From Odontocerum albicorne (Eukaryota; Arthropoda; Insecta; Trichoptera; Odontoceridae): DNA of 64,000 nucleotides. The first letter of the stretch is position 1. The number at the start of each line of letters is the position of its first letter. This document shows, piece after piece, positions 11,096 through 20,998 of the stretch. The stretch is from positions 15,294,664 to 15,358,663 of the forward strand of contig OX463856.1 in assembly GCA_949825065.1 (NCBI GenBank), in the 5' to 3' direction. Both the position numbers and the translations under genes were made by a program. The notes below the pieces were generated by a model. It was given only the letters and a program-made list of their open reading frames with translations. It was not told the origin of the DNA and did no database searches.

Positions 11096-11199
11096 TTTTG
11101 GTTATTTCGTATATGTTTTTTTATAAATATAACTTTGCTCCATTTATAGGTAAACTTATTGGTGACACCTATACAAATTACAATGTCTTTAAACCTCCG

Positions 11200-11504
11200 C
11201 AATGTTTAATACCTTAACTATAAATAATATATTAACAATAAAATTACATGCAAAAAATTAAAATTAAGTAAGTTCATAGTTATAATATATAAATTAGATG
11301 AGTTTTTAAGATATACATTTGTATATAGGTTTAGACTTTGACAAATATTTGTATTGTATATTATAAATAAAATAAATGTTCAAAACTAATAATTTTGCTA
11401 TATTCAGTACAATCTGTCGGGTGTATTTCTATACGTCAATGTTTTCCAGCTACCCAGAAATATATTACAGAGGCCTTAACCTTTTGTCAGGCGCAACTTC
11501 TAGT
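11200..11504. other. No recognised feature
   Basis: AT-rich sequence preceding the GT tract. Nothing recognised. Confidence 0.4.
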
Positions 11505-12017
11505 GTGCATGTACGCGTGTGCACGTGTGCGCACGCGTGCACGTGCGCGTGGACGTGCGAGTGGGCGTGCGCGTGGGCGTGTGTGTCTGTGTGTGTCTAT
11601 GTGTGTCTATGTGTGTCTATGTGTGTCTGTGTGTGTCTGTGTGTGTCTATGTGTGTCTGTGTGTGTCTATGTGTGTCTGCGTGTGTCTGTGTGTGCCTGT
11701 GTTTGTGTGTGCCTGTGTTTGTGTGTGCCTGTGTGTGCGCGCGCGCGTGTGTGGGCGTGTGCGAGCGTGTGCGTGTGTGAGCGTGCGCGTGTGTGAGAGT
11801 GCGCGTGTGTGAGCGTGCGCGTGTGTGAGCGTGCGCGTGTGTGAGCGTGCGCGTGTGTGAGCGTGCGCGTGTGTGTGCGCGTGTGTGTGTGCGCGTGTGT
11901 GTGTGCGCGCGTGTGCGTGTGCGTGTGCGTGTGTGCGTGTGTGCGTGTGCGCGTGTGCGCGTGTGCGCGTGTGCGTGTGTTCGTGTGCGCGTGTGTGTGC
12001 GCGCGCGCGCGTGTGTG

Positions 12018-12051
<34 letters not shown>

Positions 12052-12205
12052 CGTGCGTGCGTGCGCGCGTGTGTGCGCGCGCGCGTGTGCGCGCGCGTGT
12101 GTGCGCGCGCGTGTGTGCGCGCGCGTGTGTGCGCGCGCGTGTGTGCGCGCGTGTGTGCGCGCGCGTGTGTGGGCGCGCGTGTGGGCGCTCGCGTGTGTGT
12201 TCAAG
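11505..12205. repeat. Long alternating GT/GC (purine-pyrimidine) microsatellite
   Basis: About 700 bp of nearly pure alternating purine-pyrimidine sequence. It has zones: TGTGTCTATG/TGTGTCTGTG units (11580-11720), 'gtgtgtgagcgtgcgc' units of 16 bp (11775-11870), and GTGTGCGCGC units (12060-12180). Composition is sharply unlike the surroundings. Such DNA is a strong candidate for left-handed Z-DNA. Long open frames across it in five frames are a by-product of the repeat. Confidence 0.95.
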
Positions 12206-12335
12206 CTTCGCTTGCATATTCCATTTTCTTACCAGTTACCAACTACCGTAAAACTTTTACCCTTCATGGCTTGCTTTAAACTGCGGCTTAAAACATCTTA
12301 CATATATCTTCAATGAGGAGGGATTGCGTTCCTCC
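12190..12335 (+). repeat. LINE C-terminal fragment
   Basis: Frames just beyond the GT tract read [20 protein letters not shown], matching the LINE ending motif 'W-N-x-L-P ... F-K-x-x-L-K'. Only a short piece remains. Confidence 0.4.
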
Positions 12336-12339
12336 ATAA

Positions 12340-12790
12340 TTCCTATATTTCTTCTCTATCTTCCTTCGCCTTTTGTGATTTGCAAATACTTTATTTTACA
12401 GTTTTTTAATGCGTAAAGTATTTTTAAGTATTCTTTTTTCGTTTTGAAAATAACGTTGTTACCTTTCTCCAAACAATTTGCACTTATTTGCCTGGCTCTT
12501 GTTTAGTTGGTTGCAAGAAATGGTCGTTTGGTAATAAATCTGCCATTCATATATTTTACAATAAAGAGCATAAATAAATAAATTGATGGTTGATATGGTT
12601 TAACGTTTTTTACTTCTATATATCCTCTATTACCTCCGTCAATATTTTATCTGAAGTACCACTTATCATGTTTATGACTGAAATGTTCAAATTTCATTTT
12701 ATTTATTTGAAATTTTATTTTATAACGAACGCTTGGCTGGTTTATTGCCATTAACTAATCCCTTCAAATTACACATTATACGAGTGACCC
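12340..12790. other. No recognised feature
   Basis: AT-rich sequence without a recognisable element. Confidence 0.4.
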
Positions 12791-12794
12791 AGTA

Positions 12795-13065
12795 AATGCC
12801 AATTGCTGGGTAGAGAAAACAACTTTTATTTATACAACGTTAAATGAAAAAAAAGGGGAACTCAATCCCACACAAAAAATAGAGATAAATAAGGAAATAA
12901 AAAAATGAGAAACATTAATAATCATTCGTAACTGTCACCGCTTACTGAAAGGGGAGAGGAAACGGGAATGGAGAATATAATCGAAAATGAGGAAAAACAC
13001 GCTGCGTCATTGGAAAGAAACATCATGATTTTTAAGTCATTGATTGAGATGTCTATTTAATTGAA
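12795..13065 (-). repeat. Probable LINE 3'-end remnant
   Basis: 'gaggaaaaacacgctg' and 'atgatttttaagtca' parallel the copy at 2090-2165 and, more weakly, the reverse complement of the CR1/L2-type LINE 3' end. Confidence 0.35.
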
Positions 13066-13141
13066 TGCTAAATAAGATTTTTTTTATTATTGTGTCAATT
13101 TATTGCACAAATGTACAATCGATAATTTAACTACCCTAGAC

Positions 13142-13260
13142 CAGGCATGGGCAACCCGCGGCCCATGGTTCGTATGTGGCTTGCTAGGGTGTTTTGTGCA
13201 GCCCGAGAGACTTTTGTGTAGAAGGAAATAAGAATAAAAGAGTTGTTTGACAATAGCGAC
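13142..13260 (+). mobile_element. hAT terminal fragment
   Basis: Begins CAGGCATGGGCAACCCGCGG, a typical hAT terminal inverted repeat, directly after CCCTAGAC (13134-13141). The matching right end was not found, so this is one terminus. Confidence 0.6.
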
Positions 13261-13429
13261 ATACTCTAGATTTGCGACAAGAAAAATAAGATTTATATCA
13301 AAATATGATACAATAAATAAAGGTTTATTGATAGCAACACAGTATATACATATTTAAATACATTCCAAAAACACAAATACTCGTATTTTTCAAGATAACT
13401 AGCAGAAAATACACTTAAGAGAGAAGGTA

Positions 13430-13515
13430 TTCAAAGGTCTGGACTCATCTCATAACATCCCCCCCCCAGTCTCATAACATACCCCAGCAATATAGAGTGA
13501 GCCCAGCCGCGAGAA
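13430..13515. repeat. Dispersed repeat shared with 39785-39890
   Basis: 'tctggactcatctcataaca' and 'gtgagcccagccgcgag' recur with changes near 39800-39880. The family was not recognised. Confidence 0.45.
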
Positions 13516-13589
13516 TACCAGATGGTTTTCAGTCCACACCCTATAAAATTTTTATTTTAATGTGACCCAAAATGATAGTAATACGAGTA

Positions 13590-13690
13590 TACCATACATA
13601 TAGTACATATATACCATTACGCCATCTCCCTATCGGGGTAAACAGAAAAGAGAAAACCCCAGACTTATATTTTTTCCAGTGATTCTGGAC
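13590..13690 (-). repeat. RTE-like LINE tail fragment (family A)
   Basis: 'accattacgccatctcccta' then 'tcggggtaaacagaaaagag' is the reverse complement of the family A 3' end. A TACGAGTA octamer lies just outside at 13582-13589. Confidence 0.55.
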
Positions 13691-13899
13691 TGGTAAGATC
13701 GAATATACTCGTACATACTCGTAAAGTACCCTTTGGTGTAATTTGTAGCAATCTGTTAGAAAATCGAGAATATACTTGACACAGTGATCATGAGATGATA
13801 TTAACATTACGAAAACAATACAAAACAGTGCTACATAAATCAGGACAAATTTAAATTGGAGCACAATACCTTGTTTTCAGACATTGAAATTATGATATA

Positions 13900-13907
13900 C
13901 CCTAGAC
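13900..13907. repeat. hAT target-site duplication, left
   Basis: CCCTAGAC abuts the left end of the hAT element and is repeated exactly at 16859-16866. Confidence 0.92.
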
Positions 13908-16858
13908 CAGAGGTTCCCAACCCCGTGCCCGCGGGCACCATGGCGCCCGCGGAACGATTCGTATGTGCCCGCCACTATTCGACAGAGATAGAATTTTTTC
14001 ATAAACATTAATTAAAAATGTGAATTATTTTTATTTATTTGTTAGAGTTTTATTTTTTTTGAGTGCCTAGGTTTATTAAATACGTTCATATGTTTGCGAT
14101 ATTGTATGTATGAGTGGTTCCTTTGCTGACAGTACTTGTCGCAACTTGTCTAGCGGCACTCTTCACGCTAGCCTGGAACGGGGAGTGCTATTTTCACATC
14201 ACTCCTTGTACACGCAGAAAACCTGAAGTGAACGAACGCCACGAACTGAGCCGATGAACGCCGAAGGCGCCAAAACACATGGCACATGACTCTGACAGCT
14301 CTGTCTGTCAGTGAAAGCAATAAGCATGGCCCCGACAGCCAAACTGACAGTAGTCACGGGCTCGTACCGTCCCGATTGCTTCGGCAATCATCGGCTCACT
14401 TCGGGTTTTCGGCGTGTACAAGGAGTGATGTGCAAATAACATTCCCCGCCTGGAACCGCGTTGTTGTCATTGTGATTGCGATTGCTGCCCCGTTCGGGTC
14501 GCCACAGTTAGCTAGGAGACATCTTCGTCTGACGAAACACGAATTAGGAGTTTTGATATTCCTTCTGAAAATTTTTAACGGGCTAAAAGCGAGGTGCGTA
14601 ATCTATTATATTAATAAGCGATAATCTATTATGATTGTGGGGATAGTTATAGTCCTTGTTATAATACATTTATGCATATAATGTAGAACAGACGTGCGCT
14701 ATAACATTGATATTATATTGTAGTTCAATTACTATTTATTTTTTTAGTCCTAAAATGAGTGGACCGAGTAAAAGACAACGAACCTATAATTTTAACACTG
14801 ACTGGGAGGAATCATATTGTTTCGTTAATTTGAAAAATAAATGCGTTTGTTTGTTGTGTGGTAGTAGTATTGCAGTGCCGAAAAAACATAATGTTGAACG
14901 ACACTTTCAGAAAATTCATGCCACTTTTGATGTGAATTATCCACTTAAATCTGAAGTAAGAAAGAAAAAAATATGTCAACTAAAATCAAGTCTAACTGCA
15001 CAACAGACTGTTTTCACTAGACATGTGGAAAATTCTAAAAAGGCCACCATTGCTTCTTTCAAAATTTCATTGATGGTGAGTTGTTTAAAGAACTATTTTC
15101 GTTTGACTGGTGCCGATTGTTTTTTTGATGGATTTTCTAACAAACGTGAGATTGTCTCAGCAATACAAGACTTACAGTTGTCAAATAACACCGTCACAAG
15201 AAGAATACATGCAATTTCAACAGACATACAAACTCAGTTACAGACTGACTTGAAAATATGTGACTGGTTCTCACTACAATTTGACGAGTCAACAGATATA
15301 TCAGACACCGCACAGTTAGCAGTTATGGTGAGAATGGTATTTAGTAACTTCACAGTAAAAGAAGATATGTTGCAAATATTACCTATGAAAGGACAGACAA
15401 GGGGTGAGGATATTTATAATACATTCAGAACATACGCCAAGTGAATAAATATGCCTTTGCACAAGCTGTCTGCGATAACTACCGATGGGGCACCAGCAAT
15501 GGTAGGTAAAAACAAAGGATTTATTGCCCTCTGCAAGAAGGATGAATCATTTTCAAACTTTATGTCCTACCACTGTATTATCCACCAGGAAGCTCTGTGC
15601 TGTAAAATATTGCCATTTGCACACGTTATGAAAATAGTTACAAAAATAATCAATTCTATTCGAGCAGCTCCTTTGCAACACCGACTTTTCAAGGCCCTGT
15701 TAGAAGATACTAAAGATAAAGAACATGATCTTATTCTGCATACTGAAGTACGTTGGCTCAGTAAAGGAAAGGTTCTTACAAGATTTGTGAGTTTAATTGA
15801 AGAAATAAAAACATTAATAAACGATAAAAAGGAAAATTATAATGAACTAGCTGACTCTCGCTGGCTGATTGATTTGGGATTTCTCACAGACATCATGGAA
15901 ACATTGAATTCTTTAAATTTGGATTTGCATGGGAAAGACAAAAACATAGCTGAAATGATAAGCTCTGTAAAGTCATTTAAAGCTAAATTGGATTTGTTGA
16001 TATCACATCTGCAGATCAATTCTCTCGTGCATTTCCCACATATGAAGAAAATGCTAGGTTACAATGAATTAAACGGGTCATTATTTATTAAGCATCTTCA
16101 AGTGTTAAAAAAACAGTTTGAAGAGAGATTTTTGCAGTTTACACATATCGAGCCAATTATTTCCTTCTGTATCAATCCTTTTACTTGCCAAATAAATGTA
16201 ATGGAAATGGCCGCATGTATTGCAGATTTTGTTCAAGGTAAGACAGAAGAACTAGAGTTAGAAATTTTGGACCTTAAGAATGATATTTTGCTAAAATCCT
16301 TAATATCAGAGGACTTTTGGAATACAGTGGACAGAGAAAAGTTCCCATTTTTTAAAAAAGCGGCATATAAAATTGAATCATTTTTCGGTGCGACATATTT
16401 ATGCGAATCATTGTTTTCAAGCATGAACTTAATAAAATCAAGATATAGATCTCGACTCACCGATGAGCATCTTTATGATTGTTTGCTAACAGGATTATCA
16501 GCTATCGTCATACTCTCCTAATTATGAGTATGAGGCACTGGCCAATGATATGCAATGCCAAAGATCACATTGACATATTGATATTATATTTTTTTATAAA
16601 ATGTTTTCTTTGTGTTTGTGTTTACTTTGTTTACGTTTTGTAAATACATTTCTCTGTGTGTATGCAATTTGAATAATAATTTTATTATTTTGAAACATTT
16701 TTGCCTATTATTTATTAATAAATTGTGAATGTAAGAAAATAAATTATGGGAAAATGAGAAATTATGGAAGGAGTTTGTCGATTAAAAATAGGTGGTGCCC
16801 GCCACCCTACCGATATTTTAGAATGTGCTCTAGAGTACAAAAAGGTTGGGAACCCCTG
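13908..16858 (+). mobile_element. Nearly complete hAT transposon
   Basis: A 2951-bp element bounded by inverted repeats CAGAGGTTCCCAACC (13908) and GGTTGGGAACCCCTG (to 16858), 14 of 15 bases matching. An exact 8-bp duplication CCCTAGAC lies on each side. Subterminal sequence includes paired 'gtgcccgcggg'/'gtgcccgccac' motifs. It carries one transposase frame broken by a single stop. The exact duplication and the small number of lesions suggest a fairly recent insertion. Confidence 0.93.
14755..16521 (+). pseudogene. hAT transposase with one in-frame stop
   Basis: Probable start ATG 14755 (MSGPSKRQRTYNFN). A BED-type zinc finger is readable at about residues 35-60 (CVCLLCG ... HNVERHFQKIH). 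The central catalytic segment includes WFSLQFDESTDISD and, later, AITTDGAPAMVGKNKG and HCIIHQEALCCKIL. The C-terminal hAT dimerisation region reads KFPFFKKAAYKIESFFGATY then LCESLFSSMNLIKSRYRSRL. A single TGA at 15442-15444 interrupts the otherwise continuous frame between TFRTYAK and INMPLHKLSA. With read-through the product would be about 588 residues, in the usual hAT range. It resembles the group that gave rise to GTF2IRD2/ZBED-type domesticated genes. Domestication is unlikely here, because the terminal repeats and target duplications are intact and the frame is broken. Confidence 0.92.
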
Positions 16859-16866
16859 CCCTAGAC
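16859..16866. repeat. hAT target-site duplication, right
   Basis: CCCTAGAC, identical to 13900-13907. It also directly precedes a second hAT-like terminus at 16867. Confidence 0.92.
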
Positions 16867-16955
16867 CAAGGCTACTCAAATGGAGATCCGCGAACCGGAA
16901 CCAGTTCGTGGTATCCTTAGTAGTCCTAGAACGTTACATTCGTAAGGTATAATTA
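16867..16955 (+). mobile_element. Second hAT-like terminus
   Basis: Starts CAAGGCTACTCAAATGGAGA with 'gatccgcgaaccgg' following, like a hAT end (CAGxGxTxCTCAA...GGTCCGCG). It abuts the same CCCTAGAC as the larger element. Opposite end not found. Confidence 0.5.
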
Positions 16956-16959
16956 TATT

Positions 16960-17540
16960 AATATTTGTATTTATTTAAAATGCAATAAATCATTTATATA
17001 TTTACAAAACCTTTTTAATATCTACAAAATCTTTTTAAAATTAAGCAGGTCTAAGGGAATAACAATGTTAGCAAAATGATTTAGGTTTTATACATATTAT
17101 ATATCTAGAGCTAGACAGCATAAATACGGAGGATATATTTAAATTCAAGAAATGGAACAAATACAGGTAAAAAACTTTAAATTATATTGTAATAAAAATA
17201 ATAAAATAATGTAATCATGTTAAACTATTTCAAGGGGGTGCATAATTGCCAGGGGTGGAATCCTAGGAAAAATAAATATTTACAGTGTAATGTATTACAC
17301 TTTTGTTGTACTCGTATAAAGCACAACCTTAAGCGTTTTTATAACCTTTTTCAGCTAGACAATGTGTGTGACTTGATTTATTTTTCAATAAATTTTTTTT
17401 CTTTTCTATTTTTACATATAATTTTATAGTGGGTTGTAATTATATATTTCTTTCTATTTATTTCTTAAAACCTTCATTCCTTCGTTTCACTGCTCCACTT
17501 GAATTTTTATCTTATGTGTGTATATGAATTTTAAAGTTAT
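16960..17540. other. No recognised feature
   Basis: AT-rich sequence. One TACTCGTA octamer lies at 17309-17316. Confidence 0.4.
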
Positions 17541-17549
17541 GCACTACGT

Positions 17550-17672
17550 TACCTTAAAACCAACCAGTAAGATATTAAAGAAGCCTATAAATGGAAACCC
17601 TACTGGAATCCTTTGTGAAAAAAATAAATCAAACCCACAACCTTCGAGTCAAAACACAGGAATCAGAGTTTC
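17550..17672 (-). repeat. tRNA-derived SINE fragment
   Basis: The reverse complement gives the B-box region (GGTTGTGGGTTTGATTT), 'ggattccagtagggtttcc' and 'ttactggttggtttta'. The 5' A box and final tail are lost. Confidence 0.65.
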
Positions 17673-18029
17673 TATCGGAAAAAAAAGAGAGTAATTTTAT
17701 GTGAAATACTTACAATAACGTTATTTGTTTGCTTTTGTTCTACCCCTAAGCTCCCCCAAATGACAATTAAACTGAAACAATATCACCCCTCGAATTCAAT
17801 GGCACGAGAGTAAAGGCATTAAGCTACCTGAAATTAATCACTATAATTAATTATTCATATTATATTGTTTTATGAAGATATCACTTAAATTGCGTCGAGG
17901 GTTCATTAATTCCAATAAATTTATCTCTTCCTCTTGTGGGAACGCTGTGTATATTTTTGAAACCCGTTCCCTTTCGGATTCAATTATCACATTTCACAAA
18001 AGTTTATATTTACTTATTTAATACTTAAT

Positions 18030-18095
18030 TGTATAATAAACTGTCGGGCTTATTACTAGGTAGCAATCTCTTCCAACCAACCAATAGGTAAATTG
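18030..18095 (-). repeat. SINE/LINE 3' tail fragment
   Basis: The reverse complement reads 'ggttggttggaagagattgc' then 'taataagcccgacag', the shared 3' tail. Confidence 0.7.
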
Positions 18096-18099
18096 GATA

Positions 18100-18385
18100 G
18101 GAATTACACGGTTACTGTAATAAAATTACACAAATTATTGTTAATAAACATGTATACATACGAGTACAAACCATCACGCACTTTCCTGTTGGTGTTCGCA
18201 AAACTTTTCTCACACAACATACGAGTACTTCCTTCATCTCCACATCCATACATTATCTCAAACAGCTCCTTATTTTTCTCTTACTCCTTACCTTCAATTT
18301 GTTTCAAACGTTCTTTGACTTGGTCCGAATATATATATTTTCTTAAATCTTTATTACGAATCTCACTTATGCTTCTTTTATAAAA
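18100..18385 (-). repeat. RTE-like LINE 3' end (family A)
   Basis: The reverse complement contains 'gtatggatgtggagatgaag' and 'gcgtgatggtttgtac', equivalent to the family A ending 'gatggtatgtatgtatg'. Two octamers (18159-18166, 18220-18227) interrupt it at TA positions. Confidence 0.65.
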
Positions 18386-18438
18386 AAAATTGTCAGTTTT
18401 CCGTACCCATCCGTTCAAGATCTCTAAACCACAACAAC

Positions 18439-18808
18439 GTGCCCTTATTCACTCTACTTAAAATAACAGTTCTTAGCTCATATCCATCCTTATTCACTCT
18501 ACTTAACATAACAGTTCTTAGCTCATATCCATCCTTATTCACTCTAATTAATATAACAGTTCTTAGCTCATATCCATCCTTATTCACTCTAATTAATGTA
18601 ACAGTTCTTAGCTCACATCCATCCTTATTCACTCTACTTAACATAACAGTACTTAGCTCATATCCATCCTTATTCACTCTAATTAACATAACAGTTCTTA
18701 GCTCATATCCATCCTTATTCACTCTACTTAACATAACAGTTCTTAGCTCATATCCATCCTTATTCACTCTACTTAACATAACAGTTCTTAGCTCATATCC
18801 ATCCTTAA
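18439..18808. repeat. 45-bp minisatellite
   Basis: About eight units of 45 bp built on 'ccttattcactctacttaac' plus 'ataacagttcttagctcata' plus 'tccat'. Units differ at only a few positions (acttaac/aattaat). As 45 is a multiple of three, both strands stay open in one frame. This explains the 128- and 170-codon open frames, which are not genes. Confidence 0.95.
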
Positions 18809-18989
18809 AAATAACAATAATTTTATTCTATCATACTCGTAAATCGATAAACCAAACATTTTTCTCAGTGCACCCATTTCATTCATTTTTCATGTTAACG
18901 TTTTATTTCCACACATCAATGTTAGAACTAATACGTTGTTATGAATCGTAATTTTAGCAGTTCTTGGCATTATTTTATTTGAATGTAGA

Positions 18990-19062
18990 TATATGCTGGA
19001 GAGGAAAGAAAAATCGGATATTAAACACGTAATATAACTGGATTGAAATTAAATGATAATTA
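18990..19062 (-). repeat. CR1/L2-type LINE 3' UTR fragment
   Basis: 'ctggagaggaaagaaaaatc' and 'aaacacgtaatataactgga' match the reverse complement of the LINE 3' UTR at 20990-21050. It lies inverted just upstream of the intact LINE and is more diverged. Confidence 0.6.
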
Positions 19063-19180
19063 ATCAGTGTTTAATCAACATCATATCTAAAACAAACGCT
19101 TTAGAAGTATTAAAATAATAAAATCTAATGAGAAGTGAAGCTAGCTGCTCATCCAGGAATATTCACCTCAACATTAGTAT

Positions 19181-20998
19181 ATGGAATGTACACAATTATG
19201 TCGGAATGCAAAAAGAAAACACTTTTTTGACACCCTTCAAAACTGTCAGCCTGCAAAAAGGTGGAAGGTCCTGAACTCGATGGGTGTCAAATCCTCGGAC
19301 ACCTCAGGTAACTTCACATTAGATGTTAATAACCTTAATAGACATTTTGCAACACCATCACTCAGTTTAGACATTACCACAAAGGAGAACACTCTCCGAA
19401 AAATTCATGTAATGCCTCGACCCAATGTTCCTGAGCTCCACTTTTCGGAGGTTGATGTAGGTGAGGTTCGTCGTATTCTTTTGACTATATCCTCAAAAGC
19501 GATGGGTGACGACAATATTTCGATTGTATTCATCTCCTTCATTATCGATGCTATTCTTCCTATCATAACACATATTATAAATTTTTCTTTGTCTACTAGC
19601 AGCTTTCCTAGTGTATGGAAGAGGGCTCTAATTATTCCGATCCCGAAAGTTGACTCACCCACGTCATATAAAGATTTTAGGCCCATATCTATTCTGCCCA
19701 CACTATCCAAAATTATTGAAAAAATTGTTCATATACAAATTGACTCCCACCTTAATCAATATGAATTGTTTAATCGATTGCAGTCAGGATTTCGTCCGGG
19801 ACATAGTACCACTACCGCACTGGTCAAGATCACGGATGACGTGAGACGTGGAATGAGCTTTAAGCAGTTGACATTGTTATGTCTACTGGATTTCAGCAAT
19901 GCATTCAATACTGTAGACTTTGATCTGCTTATGGCTCGAATGCGTTCATTACGATTCTCTGAATCGGTCATAGTCTGGTTTTCGAACTATTTAAAGGGAA
20001 GACAACAATCCTGTAAATACCAAGAGCGTATATCTGAATGGACTGATCTCTCTGCAGGCGTTCCCCAAGGTGGAATTCTCTCTCCACTCCTTTTTTCTAT
20101 ATTCATCAACCCAATAACATCGTCTCTTAAATGTTCTTATCATCTGTATGCAGATGACCTGCAGATATATATTCATTTTGATCCAAATTTCTTTCACGCG
20201 GCTTTGAACAATTTAAATACGGACCTTCAATCGATCTCGGAGTGGACTGGGGAGCATGGCTTACTCATCAATCCTAAGAAGTCTCAAGCGATCCTCATTG
20301 GCAGCCCTCAGCTTCTCGGTAAATTCAACACTGACTTACTTCCTCCAATATTACTTGATGGCTCTATTATACCATTACATAAAACTGTTAAAAACCTAGG
20401 AGTGCTAATAGATAACACTCTCTCATGGCGAGATCAAATAAATGAGGTAAGCCGAAGGATCTTCTTCAGCCTTCATTCCCTTAAAGTGTTGCAAAGATTT
20501 CTACAAACTAAAACCAAAATTTTACTCGTACAATCTCTGCTCTTTCCGATTCTGGACTATGCGGACGTATGTTACTTGGATGCCACAGAGGAACAGCTGG
20601 ACAAATTACAGCGTCTTCAAAATGTGTGCCTAAGATTTATTTTCAACCTACGAAAGTACGATCATATAACTTCATACCAGAAGGCATTGAACTGGTTGAA
20701 TGTTAGAAATAGACGCCAAATTCACATACTGTCTCTATTGTATAATATCCTTAACTGTCCCGCCGCACCCTCTTATCTCGCCGAAAATTTTCAGCGTCTT
20801 TCCAATCATGGATTAGCGCTACGCTCAAACAGAGATTGTTTATTGGCCTTTCCAGTTCACCGCTCTTCTTTTTTCACGTCGTCCTTTACTGTCCATGCAG
20901 TGAGACTCTGGAATCAGTTACAAACCAATATAAGACTCGCTCCGTCCTTGGCATGCTTTAAGAAGCGACTGAAAAAACTCTTAATTTCTAGTCAGTAA
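19181..20998 (+). CDS. LINE reverse transcriptase, N-terminally truncated (605 codons)
   Basis: Encodes the reverse transcriptase and C-terminal region of a non-LTR retrotransposon, which copies its RNA at a nicked chromosomal target. RT motifs are all readable: FRPISILPTLSKIIEKI, SGFRPGHSTTTALVKI, the motif A block LLCLLDFSNAFNTVDFDLL, GVPQGGILSPLLFSIFIN and the catalytic YHLYADDLQIYIH (near residue 325). The end FKKRLKKLLISSQ is the common LINE C-terminus. No apurinic endonuclease domain is present, because the copy is 5'-truncated. The first ATG (19181) lies inside the target duplication, not in the element, so this start is fortuitous. The motifs place it near CR1/L2/Daphne-type elements; the exact clade is not decided. 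The frame has no stop or shift, indicating youth, but without the endonuclease it cannot act alone in normal insertion. Confidence 0.9.
   Translation: MECTQLCRNAKRKHFFDTLQNCQPAKRWKVLNSMGVKSSDTSGNFTLDVNNLNRHFATPSLSLDITTKENTLRKIHVMPRPNVPELHFSEVDVGEVRRILLTISSKAMGDDNISIVFISFIIDAILPIITHIINFSLSTSSFPSVWKRALIIPIPKVDSPTSYKDFRPISILPTLSKIIEKIVHIQIDSHLNQYELFNRLQSGFRPGHSTTTALVKITDDVRRGMSFKQLTLLCLLDFSNAFNTVDFDLLMARMRSLRFSESVIVWFSNYLKGRQQSCKYQERISEWTDLSAGVPQGGILSPLLFSIFINPITSSLKCSYHLYADDLQIYIHFDPNFFHAALNNLNTDLQSISEWTGEHGLLINPKKSQAILIGSPQLLGKFNTDLLPPILLDGSIIPLHKTVKNLGVLIDNTLSWRDQINEVSRRIFFSLHSLKVLQRFLQTKTKILLVQSLLFPILDYADVCYLDATEEQLDKLQRLQNVCLRFIFNLRKYDHITSYQKALNWLNVRNRRQIHILSLLYNILNCPAAPSYLAENFQRLSNHGLALRSNRDCLLAFPVHRSSFFTSSFTVHAVRLWNQLQTNIRLAPSLACFKKRLKKLLISSQ

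Noticed and set aside
11376..12316. Several open frames of 97-206 codons on both strands
   Set aside because: They are produced by the alternating GT/GC repeat, which lacks stop codons in most frames. The translations are simple V/C/R or H/T/R repeats.
14286..14624. 112-codon frame upstream of the hAT transposase
   Set aside because: It lies in the 5' leader of the hAT element and has no recognisable domain. It overlaps an opposite-strand frame of similar quality.
18393..18951. Repeat-protein-like frames of 128 and 170 codons on opposite strands
   Set aside because: Explained by the 45-bp minisatellite, a multiple of three with no stop. No start context or domain.
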